Origin: Nostoc sp. NMS9
GTDB taxonomy: Bacteria > Cyanobacteriota > Cyanobacteriia > Cyanobacteriales > Nostocaceae
Direction of reading: 5' to 3'
DNA length: 64,000 nt
Assembly: GCF_017114995.1 (NCBI RefSeq)
Contig: NZ_JABXKL010000092.1
Location: 1-64,000 of the forward strand
Part shown: positions 16,250 through 24,629 of the stretch, in pieces
How the letters are laid out: each line of letters begins with the position of its first letter
Numbering within the stretch: position 1 is the stretch's first letter
Notes under the pieces: generated by a model
What the model saw: the letters and a program-made list of their open reading frames with translations, nothing else
Told to the model about the DNA's origin: nothing
Databases searched by the model: none
Position numbers and translations under genes: made by a program

Positions 16250-17251
16250 ATGAGCTTTCGTAGCAGATTTAAGGATAGCTTTTTCCTGACATTTTTAATG
16301 ATTATTGCCAGCAGTATCACTGCTTGTAGCAGTAATGAGGAAAAGAAAAGTCAGGTGAGTATTGATGGTGCAGCTGTAGGTTTTCCTATTTCTTTAGCAG
16401 TTGCAGAAGAATACGGTAAAGTCAAACCTGAAGCTAAAGTAAGCGTTGCCTCAAGTGGTACTGGTGGTGGTATCAGTAAATTTTGTGCTGGAGATATTGA
16501 TATTGTTGGTGCTTCTCGCACCATTAGAGATGAAGAAATCAAAAAATGTCAAAGTAAGAATATTAAATTTGTAGAGTTGCCTATAGCTTTAGATGGCATC
16601 GCTGTAATTGCCAACCGCCAAAATAACTTTGCTCAATGTCTAACTATTAAGGAACTGGGTAAGATTTGGGGCGGCAAATCAGACGGCAAAATATTGACAT
16701 GGAATCAAGTTAATCCCAAATTTCCTAATCAAAAGCTGAAGCTATATGCTCCATCTTCTGATACGGGAACATTCGATTATATGACTCAAGCTGTCACTGG
16801 CAAAGCCAAGAATGGCCGTACAGACTACACTGCCACTCAGAATCAAAACCTTCTCGTACAAGGAGTGTCAGGTGATGTATCAGCCTTGGGTTATGTAGGG
16901 ATATCTTACTACATTCAAAACCAAGATAAACTCAATCTAGTTGCTGTAGAAAGTCCCACAGGCAAGTGTGAAAAACCAGTTCCGGTAGATAATGTGATCA
17001 AAAATATCTACACACCTTTATCTCGTCCTCTGTTTATCTATGTTAGTAAAAAATCCTTAGATACTAAGCCAGCAGTAAAACAATTTGTAGATTTTTATCT
17101 AGAAAATTCTTGGAAGTGGGTAGATAGTGTTGGTTATGTAGCATTACCTGATGAAGCTTACCTCAAAGTTAAACAAAAATTTGCTACTGGTGAAACTGGG
17201 ACAAAATTCAAAAAAGCAAAACCAGGTGAACCGATTACAAACTTTATTTAA
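16250..17251 (+). CDS. pstS: Phosphate ABC transporter substrate-binding lipoprotein PstS/SphX
   Basis: A lipoprotein of 333 residues with signal peptide and lipobox ITAC (cysteine about residue 26). The mature region shows the phosphate-binding pattern: AAVGFPIS near the start, SSGTGGGISKFCAGDIDIVGAS, LPIALDGIAVIAN, and PSSDTGTFDYMTQAV. It resembles the SphX-type cyanobacterial PstS. It delivers phosphate to the PstC/PstA channel encoded just downstream (43 bases to pstC). The ATG at 16250 immediately precedes the basic n-region MSFRSRFK. It most likely belongs to one transcript with sbpA and pstCAB. Phosphate limitation would be the expected inducer, but no Pho box was found. Confidence 0.93.
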   Translation: MSFRSRFKDSFFLTFLMIIASSITACSSNEEKKSQVSIDGAAVGFPISLAVAEEYGKVKPEAKVSVASSGTGGGISKFCAGDIDIVGASRTIRDEEIKKCQSKNIKFVELPIALDGIAVIANRQNNFAQCLTIKELGKIWGGKSDGKILTWNQVNPKFPNQKLKLYAPSSDTGTFDYMTQAVTGKAKNGRTDYTATQNQNLLVQGVSGDVSALGYVGISYYIQNQDKLNLVAVESPTGKCEKPVPVDNVIKNIYTPLSRPLFIYVSKKSLDTKPAVKQFVDFYLENSWKWVDSVGYVALPDEAYLKVKQKFATGETGTKFKKAKPGEPITNFI

Positions 17252-17294
17252 ATAAAGTCTCAGTCATTGTAGTTTAATTTTAGTGAGAAATTAA

Positions 17295-18242
17295 TTGTTT
17301 ATGCAAAATACCAATTCTCAAGACGATCCTTATCTACTATCCAGACAATCACTGGAGAAAAATGCATCTGAAGATATTTCAGAAAAGATTGTTGCGGCCA
17401 TTTTATTTGCTTGTGCTTTAGTTTCGGTTTTAACTACCTTTGGGATTGTCGTAATTATCTTTCAGGAGACATTCGGTTTTTTCCAAGAAGTTTCTTTTGC
17501 CCAATTCTTTCTTGATACTAAATGGACGCCTTTATTTGCCGATAAACATTTTGGCGTTTGGCCATTGATTAATGGCACTTTCTTGACTACAGCTATTGCG
17601 ATGGCAGTTGCTATTCCTTTGGGTTTGTCTTCTGCTATTTATTTGAGTGAATATGCTCAACCCAAAGTAGCAGCAATTTTACGTCCAGCAGTGGAACTTT
17701 TAGCGGGAATACCTACTGTAGTATATGGTTACTTTGCGCTGTTGTTCCTTACACCATTGCTGCGGAATTTTATCCCTTTAGAAATATTCAACGCTTTGAG
17801 TGCGGGGTTAATGATGGGGGTAATGATTACTCCTACTGTTGGTTCTATCAGCTTAGATGCTATTCGAGCAGTTCCACGTTCTTTGCGAGAAGGAGCTTAT
17901 GCTTTAGGTATCACTAAACTTGAAACCATTTTTAAAGTAGTTCTACCAGCCGCGCTTTCTGGAATCATAGCCTCGATTATTTTGGGTATTTCTCGAGCTG
18001 TGGGTGAAACAATGACTGTCCTCATCGCCGCCGGACAACAACCAAGACTAACTGTTAATTTTGCTGAATCAATAGAAACAATGACAGCTTACATGGCACA
18101 AATTTCTGGTGGAGATAGTCCACGTGGTAGTCTCAATTTCAAGACATTATATGCTGTAGGCGCTGTTCTGTTTCTACTTACCCTTGCTTTGAATATTGTT
18201 AGTTACTGGATTGCTAATCGCTTTAAAGAAAAATACGACTAA
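17295..18242 (+). CDS. pstC: Phosphate ABC transporter permease PstC
   Basis: An inner-membrane permease of 315 residues with about six transmembrane helices. The binding-protein-dependent transport signature is present as EGAYALGITKLETIFKVVLP (about residues 200-219), which contacts the PstB ATPase. ELLAGIPTVVYGYFALLFL matches the conserved PstC/PstA helix. The soluble N-terminus of about 35 residues is normal. It pairs with PstA, whose gene begins 11 bases after the stop, and with PstB. Confidence 0.95.
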   Translation: MFMQNTNSQDDPYLLSRQSLEKNASEDISEKIVAAILFACALVSVLTTFGIVVIIFQETFGFFQEVSFAQFFLDTKWTPLFADKHFGVWPLINGTFLTTAIAMAVAIPLGLSSAIYLSEYAQPKVAAILRPAVELLAGIPTVVYGYFALLFLTPLLRNFIPLEIFNALSAGLMMGVMITPTVGSISLDAIRAVPRSLREGAYALGITKLETIFKVVLPAALSGIIASIILGISRAVGETMTVLIAAGQQPRLTVNFAESIETMTAYMAQISGGDSPRGSLNFKTLYAVGAVLFLLTLALNIVSYWIANRFKEKYD

Positions 18243-18253
18243 CATAGATATAT

Positions 18254-19153
18254 ATGGCTACAAGTTATCAACAAGATGATTCTCTAGATTCTGCGGCAGA
18301 ATTTACCGATAATGTTGAGAGTAGGGAGACATTAGGGAAAGTATTTGAAGTACTTTTTTTGTTAGGATTGCTGATTGGTTTATTTATCCTAGCGTTGCTA
18401 CTTTTTGATATTTTCCGAGACGGATTAGGCAGATTTTTATCACCCGGCTTTCTTACGGAAACTCCTTCTCGTTTTCCTGACCAAGGTGGTATTCGTCCTG
18501 CGATTATCAGTAGTGTCCTTTTAGGATCTGTTGTGATTTTAGTGACTGTCCCAATTGGTGTAGGAGCAGCTTTATATCTAGAAGAGTATGCACCTAAAGC
18601 TTGGTGGACAGCGATTATTGAGATTAATATCAGTAATCTGGCTGGTGTGCCTTCTATTGTCTATGGATTGCTAGGTTTAGGGGTTTTCAATTATTTGCTT
18701 GGGTTTGGCCCGGCTTTGATTTCCGGTGCATTAACTTTATCTTTGTTGTCTTTACCAGTAATTATTGTGACAGCTAGAGAAGCAATTCGCGCTGTCCCAG
18801 ATTCCCTGAGAAATGCTTCTTACGGATTAGGTGTCACAAAATGGCGAACTATCAGCAATCATGTCATACCCTATGCTATTCCCGGTATTCTGACGGGGGT
18901 GATTATCTCTGTATCCCGCGCTATTGGTGATGCAGCCTCTCTAATTGTTGTAGGTGCTGTGGGTTTTCTCACCTTTAACCCTGGTTTGTTTCAGAGATTT
19001 ATGGCATTACCCATTCAAATTTATAGTTACATCACTCGTCCTGAACCGGGTTTTGCTAGTGCAGCAGCAGCGACAATTATTGCGTTGTTAATCTTGATTT
19101 TAGTTTTGAATGGTGTAGCAATTTATATTCGACAACGCTTCTCAATAAATTAG
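18254..19153 (+). CDS. pstA: Phosphate ABC transporter permease PstA
   Basis: The second permease of the complex has 299 residues and about six membrane helices. The EAA-type loop reads RNASYGLGVTKWRTISNHVI, and ISNLAGVPSIVYGLLGLGVF is the conserved helix found in PstA. The soluble N-terminus (about residues 1-28) is acidic. It lies between pstC and pstB with short spacers and no internal terminator, so the genes are an operon. Confidence 0.95.
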   Translation: MATSYQQDDSLDSAAEFTDNVESRETLGKVFEVLFLLGLLIGLFILALLLFDIFRDGLGRFLSPGFLTETPSRFPDQGGIRPAIISSVLLGSVVILVTVPIGVGAALYLEEYAPKAWWTAIIEINISNLAGVPSIVYGLLGLGVFNYLLGFGPALISGALTLSLLSLPVIIVTAREAIRAVPDSLRNASYGLGVTKWRTISNHVIPYAIPGILTGVIISVSRAIGDAASLIVVGAVGFLTFNPGLFQRFMALPIQIYSYITRPEPGFASAAAATIIALLILILVLNGVAIYIRQRFSIN

Positions 19154-19204
19154 GTAATTAAATATCTAATTCGATACATTCACGGATATTAGGAGTTCAG
19201 CCAA

Positions 19205-20032
19205 ATGACTTATAGCAATAGTAGAAGTCAATCAGATAGCGCCACAATAGACCAAGACAAGGGCGTATTCAATGTTGAAGGGGTGAAGGTGTTTTATGGA
19301 GGATTTTTGGCACTTTTAGATGTCTATATAAAGATTCCTGATAAACAAATTATTGCTTTTATTGGGCCTTCAGGATGCGGTAAAAGTACCTTACTGCGTT
19401 GCTTCAACCGGATGAATGATTTAATCCCTGGAGCTAAGGTTGAGGGTAGACTGAATTATCGCGATCGCAACATTTACGATCCGAAGATCAATTCTGTAAA
19501 ATTGCGACGACAAGTCGGAATGGTTTTTCAAAGGCCGAATCCATTCCCCAAGTCAATATACGAAAATATATCCTTTGGCCCGCGGGCTAACGGTTACAAA
19601 GGTAATATTGATGAATTGGTGGAAGATTCCCTTAGACGCGCTGCAATCTGGGATGAAGTCAAAGATAAACTCAAAGAGAAGGGAACTGCATTATCTGGCG
19701 GACAACAACAACGGCTTTGCATTGCGCGTGCGATCGCCATGAAGCCAGATGTATTATTGATGGATGAACCATGTTCTGCTCTCGACCCAATTTCTAGCCG
19801 CCAAGTAGAAGAACTCTGCTTAGAACTCAAGGAGCAATATACCATCATTATGGTGACACACAATATGCAGCAAGCTTCCAGAGTCGCAGATTTCACGGCT
19901 TTCTTCAATACAGAAATTGACGAGCATGGCAAACGTCGTGGAAAATTAGTTGAGTTTAATCCTACGGCGCAAATGTTCAGTTCTCCTCAAACCAAAGAAG
20001 CTGAAGATTATATCAGTGGACGCTTTGGTTAA
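19205..20032 (+). CDS. pstB: Phosphate ABC transporter ATPase PstB
   Basis: The cytoplasmic ATPase of the phosphate importer has 275 residues. Walker A is GPSGCGKST, the signature LSGGQQQR, and Walker B LLMDEPCSALDP, with the switch histidine in VTHNM. FNRMNDLIPGA after Walker A is typical of PstB. The first 23 or so residues are a non-conserved extension. A stop at 20032 ends the operon. No phoU lies downstream. Confidence 0.96.
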   Translation: MTYSNSRSQSDSATIDQDKGVFNVEGVKVFYGGFLALLDVYIKIPDKQIIAFIGPSGCGKSTLLRCFNRMNDLIPGAKVEGRLNYRDRNIYDPKINSVKLRRQVGMVFQRPNPFPKSIYENISFGPRANGYKGNIDELVEDSLRRAAIWDEVKDKLKEKGTALSGGQQQRLCIARAIAMKPDVLLMDEPCSALDPISSRQVEELCLELKEQYTIIMVTHNMQQASRVADFTAFFNTEIDEHGKRRGKLVEFNPTAQMFSSPQTKEAEDYISGRFG

Positions 20033-20125
20033 AAACACATCACAGTTCTAATTCTGGAAAATATGCTGAGGCTTAAGAGTACTAAATTGAAGTAATATTT
20101 CAGTTTAGTACTTATACTGTGTATT

Positions 20126-20551
20126 ATGTTTAAGCCTCTGTCATTTGCTTTAGTTGCAGCTACCATTCTAGTAGCAGCAATCAATAATCCTAGTGCTACC
20201 CTAGCTCGAACTTGTGCCTCTAAGTGTGGGTCGCACCCAATTCAGTTTACGCCTGGGCAACACATCCGAGTTGAAGTTATAAATAGCACACCTAACCTGG
20301 TTAAAATCCAAAAACCCTCCGGGACTGATGCAATATCCTTGAGTCCAGGGCAGAAATTAAGTTTAGAAGAAATAGAGGGTACGGAGCCAAATACATCTCT
20401 GATATTTTGGAGTGAAAAAGGTTTATCACTACAAGCAATTGTCTCAAAACCTAACTTTGGTACATTGCGGCTGGAACTGCGTCCGACTTGGCGCTCTCCG
20501 GGCGATCGCTCTTTGTATATTACGGATGATGGTAGGATAAACGTGTTTTAA
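20126..20551 (+). CDS. Secreted hypothetical protein, 141 residues
   Basis: An N-terminal signal peptide (MFKPLSFALVAATILVAA, with likely cleavage near ATLA or LARTC) precedes a mature domain of about 110 residues. The mature part starts with a CASKCGS cysteine pair and is rich in beta strands (VEVINST, LSPGQKLSLEEIEG). I do not recognise a named family. It follows pstB by 93 bases on the same strand but has its own AT-rich upstream region, so cotranscription is uncertain. It is probably periplasmic, and no function is proposed. Confidence 0.65.
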   Translation: MFKPLSFALVAATILVAAINNPSATLARTCASKCGSHPIQFTPGQHIRVEVINSTPNLVKIQKPSGTDAISLSPGQKLSLEEIEGTEPNTSLIFWSEKGLSLQAIVSKPNFGTLRLELRPTWRSPGDRSLYITDDGRINVF

Positions 20552-20559
20552 CAGAAATG

Positions 20560-20660
20560 TTAGGAGTTAGGAATTATGCAGTTATGAGTTAAGAAATAAC
20601 TTTTAATTCAAAACTCCTAATCTATAACTTCTAACTCCTAACTTCTAACTCCTAACTTGT
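20560..20660. repeat. Heptamer repeats of the GAGTTAG/CTAACTC type
   Basis: Runs of TTAGGAGTTAG on the left and CTAACTCCTAACTTCTAACTC on the right form an imperfect inverted repeat that fills the spacer between the secreted protein gene and recJ. Similar tracts occur at 22795-22850 and 38100-38220, and inside putA. Confidence 0.7.
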
Positions 20661-20663
20661 ATT

Positions 20664-22787
20664 GTGCTAGACCGACCTGTATCTGAACTATCAAAGCCTC
20701 ACCGACGCTTACCCGATCAGCGCTGGCAAATTTATCCACAAAAACCAGAATTTGCCCAAAATCTGGCGGTTTTGACAAATATTTCACCCATTGTCAGCCA
20801 GTTGTTGATTAATCGTGGTTTGGAAACACCAGAACAGGTACAAGCATTTTTAGATCCAGAGTCTCTAGTTTTACCTTCGCCTTTGGAAGATTTCCCAGAT
20901 TTGGCGATTAGTTTGGAGTTGTTGCAAAATGCGATCGCTTCTCAAACAAAAATTGCTATCTGTGGTGACTACGATGCTGATGGGATGACCAGCACAGCTC
21001 TACTTTTGCGTAGTCTCCGCACTTTAGGCGCACAAGTAGATTATGCTATCCCCAGCCGGATGCACGAAGGCTACGGTATTAATAAACGCATAGTTGAAGA
21101 ATTTCACAGCGAAGGTGTAAGATTAATTCTGACTGTAGATAATGGTATCTCTGCGTTTGAACCAGTTGCTAGAGCTAGAGAACTTGGTCTTGCAGTGATT
21201 ATCACCGATCATCATGATATCCCCCAAAAATTACCGCCAGCTAACGCTATCCTCAACCCCAAACTAATAGCTGAATCCTCACCTTATCGGGGTGTTGCTG
21301 GTGTTGGTGTTGCCTACATCTTGGCAGTTTCTCTAGCACAACAGTTAGGCCAGACTAAGGGCTTGATCCAGCCGATGCTAGCACTTTTTACACTGGGAAC
21401 GATCGCAGATTTAGCCCCCTTAACTGGTGTAAATCGCCGCTGGGTGAAACGCGGTTTACAGCATTTACCCAAATCCAATTTAGCTGGAGTGCAGGCGTTA
21501 ATTCAGGTGGGTGGAGTGCAGGCGAGGGGAGATGAGGGAGCAGGGGGGCAGGGGAGCAGGGGAGCAGAGGAGAAAATCCCCAATCCCCAATCCAAAATTC
21601 AAAATCCAAAATCGCTCAAGCCTGAAGATATCGGGTTTCGCTTGGGGCCGCGAATTAATGCTATTGGTCGGATTGGTAATCCCCAGACTGTGATTGAATT
21701 GCTGACTACAGATGATATGGGGGTGGCGCTGGAAAGAGCAATGCAGTGCGAACAAGTCAACGCCTCTCGCCAGGAGATGTGTCAGCAAATTGAACAAGAA
21801 GCGATCGCTTATGTAGAGACAGAATTTGTTGCGTCTCTACAAGATGACCGTGTATTAATTGTTGTTCAACCCAACTGGCATCATGGCGTTATTGGCATAG
21901 TCGCCTCCCGCCTGGTGGAACGCTACGGTGTTCCCGTGTTTATCGGGACTTATGAAGATGAGGGACATATACGCGGTTCTGCACGCTCAATTCCAGAGTT
22001 TCATGTATTTGAAGCTTTGGAATCTTGTCACGATTTACTAGGCAAATTTGGTGGACACAAAGCAGCCGGGGGATTCTCTCTACCAGCAGAAAATTTACAG
22101 GTGTTGCGATCGCGTTTGATTGAGTTTGCTAACCAGTGTCTTGAACCCCAACATCTCAAGCCTTTACTCAAAATTGATGCAAAAGTCAACCTCAATCATA
22201 TCAATCAGCAGCTTTATCAACAGCTTAATGCTCTGCACCCCTGCGGTATGGACAACCCCGATCCAATTTTTTGGACAGCTAATGTCCAAGTGGTTGAGCA
22301 AAAAATCGTTGGCAAGGGTCACATCAAACTGACAGTTGCCCAAACTATAGATAATCAGCAGTATAAAATCAAAGCGATCGCTTGGCGTTGGGGCGACTAT
22401 TTCCACCTACCATCGCGAGTGGATATTGCTTATAAACTACGAGAAAATTACTTTAATGGTAACACCAGCATTGAGCTAGAGTTAATCGGAGTCAGACTGC
22501 CAATTCAGATTCAACAATTTTTTGTTTCGCCACCTATCCAGTCAAGCATCACCTTTGAGTACAACCAGCGACAATATACGTGTGGTTTCTATAAAAACGG
22601 TATTGAAGCAGAATTAAGAATTAAAAATTCTCAAGGCAAAGTATTAGCCATGCAGCCAGGACATATAATTGGATTGCTGGGCACTAATCGTCAAAACGCC
22701 AAAAAAGTTGATATTTCTCAACCACAGTATGACAATATTATCCAAGCTGCACTTCAGGCGTTATCAGTACTGAGTGCTGAGTTATGA
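20664..22787 (+). CDS. recJ: Single-stranded-DNA-specific exonuclease RecJ
   Basis: A RecJ of 707 residues that degrades single-stranded DNA 5'-3' in recombination and mismatch repair. DHH motifs are present: ICGDYDADGMTST (motif I), LTVDNGIS (II), ITDHHDIP (III, the DHH), and the later GGHKAAGGFS (DHHA1 domain). A C-terminal OB-like region follows. Translation starts at a GTG (20664) directly after a repeat tract. The protein carries an in-frame insertion of about 30 residues (about residues 287-316, GDEGAGGQGSRGAEEK onward), translated from dispersed repeat DNA. It falls in a loop before the conserved KPEDIGFRLGPRINA segment. All catalytic motifs remain intact, so activity is expected. Confidence 0.92.
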   Translation: MLDRPVSELSKPHRRLPDQRWQIYPQKPEFAQNLAVLTNISPIVSQLLINRGLETPEQVQAFLDPESLVLPSPLEDFPDLAISLELLQNAIASQTKIAICGDYDADGMTSTALLLRSLRTLGAQVDYAIPSRMHEGYGINKRIVEEFHSEGVRLILTVDNGISAFEPVARARELGLAVIITDHHDIPQKLPPANAILNPKLIAESSPYRGVAGVGVAYILAVSLAQQLGQTKGLIQPMLALFTLGTIADLAPLTGVNRRWVKRGLQHLPKSNLAGVQALIQVGGVQARGDEGAGGQGSRGAEEKIPNPQSKIQNPKSLKPEDIGFRLGPRINAIGRIGNPQTVIELLTTDDMGVALERAMQCEQVNASRQEMCQQIEQEAIAYVETEFVASLQDDRVLIVVQPNWHHGVIGIVASRLVERYGVPVFIGTYEDEGHIRGSARSIPEFHVFEALESCHDLLGKFGGHKAAGGFSLPAENLQVLRSRLIEFANQCLEPQHLKPLLKIDAKVNLNHINQQLYQQLNALHPCGMDNPDPIFWTANVQVVEQKIVGKGHIKLTVAQTIDNQQYKIKAIAWRWGDYFHLPSRVDIAYKLRENYFNGNTSIELELIGVRLPIQIQQFFVSPPIQSSITFEYNQRQYTCGFYKNGIEAELRIKNSQGKVLAMQPGHIIGLLGTNRQNAKKVDISQPQYDNIIQAALQALSVLSAEL
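21522..21613 (+). repeat. Dispersed repeat inserted in-frame in recJ
   Basis: The GGGGAGCAGGGGAGCAGAGG units and the following CCCCAATCCCCAATCC and AAAATTCAAAATCC tracts are the same as intergenic repeats elsewhere in the window (for example 8380-8515 and 25815-25840). Here they are translated as part of RecJ without breaking the frame. Confidence 0.75.
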
Positions 22788-22851
22788 GTTATGAATTCTT
22801 AATTCACTTCTCACTCCTAACTGTTAATTCCTTAGTCAGCACTCAGCACTC

Positions 22852-22995
22852 TTATAAGTTGCCGTTGCGAAATGCCAGCACAAATATTACTGCTGGGCCA
22901 GCAATCACGATTAGCGCCACGGACAGCAATTGGAATATAACTTCCCAATTGATATTGATAAAAGCGTTAAACAAGTCAGACACAGCGTCAAACAT
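22852..22995 (-). CDS. psb30: Photosystem II reaction centre protein Psb30 (Ycf12)
   Basis: A 47-codon gene with ATG at 22995-22993 and TAA at 22854-22852. The protein starts MFDAVSDLFNAF and continues with WEVIFQLLSVALIVIAGPAV. It ends in VLAFRNGNL. The hydrophobic helix with an IVIAGP core and the C-terminal (R)xGNL is the signature of Psb30/Ycf12, a one-helix subunit at the periphery of photosystem II near cytochrome b559. The N-terminus is about 12 residues longer than the short forms I remember. The ribosome site AGGAGAAAAGGG lies just upstream. It is encoded convergently with recJ. Confidence 0.9.
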   Translation of the reverse strand: MFDAVSDLFNAFININWEVIFQLLSVALIVIAGPAVIFVLAFRNGNL

Positions 22996-23222
22996 TTTCC
23001 CTTTTCTCCTCTTAATTGTTTTAAAAAATTCAATAACTTAATTACAAAACCCGCAATCGATCATATCTGGCTATGGTCTGTTAGATTTAATTTACTTAAC
23101 AAAATTATAAGAAAAGACATAAAAACGTAAAATAGGGGGATTGGGAATGGGGCATTGGGCATTGGGCATTGGAAATTAGGTTATTCTCTCCTTGTCCCCC
23201 ATTCCCCACTCGCTAATCCAAA

Positions 23223-23573
23223 ATGTCAAATTGGCAATGTATAAAGCAATGTGGAGCCTGCTGTAATCTCGATCCAGCAGAGCGTCCAGACTTGGAAGAG
23301 TATCTCTCACCACCAGAACTAGAACTCTACCTCAGCATGGTAGGCGAAGGGGGATGGTGCGTTAATTTCGACCATACCACGCGAGAATGTCGCATCTACC
23401 CTAATCGTCCGCGCTTCTGCCGTGTGGAATCAGAAGTGTTTCAAGATATGTATGGGGTTGAACCAGAAGAAGTCAACGATTTTGCTATTGACTGCTGTCG
23501 CCAGCAAATAGAAGGAGTTTATGGCGATCGCAGTTTAGAAATACTACGCTTCGACAAAGCTGTTGGCCTTTGA
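23223..23573 (+). CDS. YkgJ-family cysteine cluster protein
   Basis: A small cytoplasmic protein of 116 residues with cysteines in a CIKQCGACC cluster at residues 5-13, then WCVNFD, RECRIYPNRPRFCR and DCCRQ. This spacing is that of the YkgJ/UPF0153 family, whose cysteines are thought to bind zinc or an Fe-S cluster. The exact role is unknown. The ATG at 23223 follows a CATTGGG repeat tract at 23150-23180. Its downstream neighbours are two membrane transporters on the same strand, but the 99-base gap argues against a tight operon. Confidence 0.85.
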   Translation: MSNWQCIKQCGACCNLDPAERPDLEEYLSPPELELYLSMVGEGGWCVNFDHTTRECRIYPNRPRFCRVESEVFQDMYGVEPEEVNDFAIDCCRQQIEGVYGDRSLEILRFDKAVGL

Positions 23574-23672
23574 CACCCAACCCCCTTTTTTTGTGTGGGG
23601 TTGCAATTTATGACAAAAATCTGAGAAAATGATAGAAATATGAAAACACCCTAGCAACCAAAACTACTGCTT

Positions 23673-24104
23673 GTGAAACTTGATTCTGCACCTTTGGAGA
23701 TTTCTGGCATATCTCAGACTGAGATTGAGCTAGAGATGGAAGACAGCAATGATTTTAACTTAACTCCTGCGATCGCTCCTTTAGTTCAGCCTGTAGTTGT
23801 CGATAGTCCTCAAAAGCAGCAATCAGCGCTAGTAGTTTTTGGTACGACTTTTGTAACCATTTTTCTAGCAGAAATTGGAGATAAAACTCAGCTATCCACT
23901 CTGTTAATGAGCGCACAATCTCATTCGCCGTGGGTGGTATTTATCGGCTCGGCGGCGGCGCTAATAACCACTAGCTTATTAGGTGTACTTTTAGGTAGTT
24001 GGATAGCTAATCGACTCAGCCCGAAAACTGTAGAAAAATCAGCCGGCGTGATGTTGTTAGTAATTTCTCTAATGCTGTTTTGGGATGTATTTACTAGTAA
24101 TTAG
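23673..24104 (+). CDS. GDT1/TMEM165-family half transporter 1 (Mn/Ca exchanger type)
   Basis: A membrane protein of 143 residues. A poorly conserved acidic N-terminus (about 50 residues) is followed by three hydrophobic helices. The first carries FLAEIGDKTQLSTLL, the E-x-G-D-K-(T/S) motif of the UPF0016/GDT1 cation transporters. Full-length family members contain two such repeats in one chain. Here each repeat is a separate gene, the second 41 bases downstream. Such split pairs have been described in Anabaena as hemi manganese exchangers, as I recall. They would work together as a heterodimer exporting Mn2+. Translation starts at GTG 23673. Confidence 0.85.
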   Translation: MKLDSAPLEISGISQTEIELEMEDSNDFNLTPAIAPLVQPVVVDSPQKQQSALVVFGTTFVTIFLAEIGDKTQLSTLLMSAQSHSPWVVFIGSAAALITTSLLGVLLGSWIANRLSPKTVEKSAGVMLLVISLMLFWDVFTSN

Positions 24105-24144
24105 TCATTAGTGATTAGAAAAATTCCCCACCCCCCTTAATTGT

Positions 24145-24447
24145 ATGGATTGGCATTTATTAGGACTGAGCTTTATTACGGTTTTTTTATCAGAATTGGG
24201 TGACAAAAGTCAGCTAGCAGCGATCGCACTTTCAGGACGTTCTAATTCTCCACGTGCAGTATTTTTCGGTGCAGCAGGCGCATTGCTGTTGACAAGCCTG
24301 TTGGGATCGTTAGCAGGGGGTGCAGTAGCTGAATTATTACCTACACGTGTTTTAAAAGCGATCGCGGCTGTAGGATTTGCTATTCTTGCTGCACGCCTGC
24401 TGTTATTTAACAATGAACCATCGGCAGATTCTGAACAAACACCTTAG
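24145..24447 (+). CDS. GDT1/TMEM165-family half transporter 2 (Mn/Ca exchanger type)
   Basis: The second half transporter has 100 residues, with three membrane helices and the motif FLSELGDKSQLAAIAL near the N-terminus. It is encoded immediately after the first half on the same strand. Together they supply the two ExGDK motifs needed for one cation pathway. The C-terminus (NNEPSADSEQTP) is polar and short. The substrate (Mn2+, Ca2+ or both) is inferred from the family only. Confidence 0.87.
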   Translation: MDWHLLGLSFITVFLSELGDKSQLAAIALSGRSNSPRAVFFGAAGALLLTSLLGSLAGGAVAELLPTRVLKAIAAVGFAILAARLLLFNNEPSADSEQTP

Positions 24448-24629
24448 AGAAGAATTCAGAATCCAGGAATCAGAATTATTCTTCGTGAGGTATTGGAACC
24501 CGCCAAAGTTTTAAACCAATATCATTCAGTACTTTGACAAGCTCAGTAACCATCAAAGTCGAATTAATACTGAATCCTGACGCCTTGGCGGAGCGTCTCC
24601 GGCTCCGCTCCTGAGTTCTGAATTCTTCT
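24448..24629. repeat. Dispersed repeat between convergent genes
   Basis: The spacer contains GGAGCGTCTCCGGCTCCGCTC, a palindromic segment of the GCGTCTC dispersed family, flanked by AGAATTCAGAATCC/CTGAGTTCTGAATTCT arms that can pair. No gene is seen. Confidence 0.55.
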
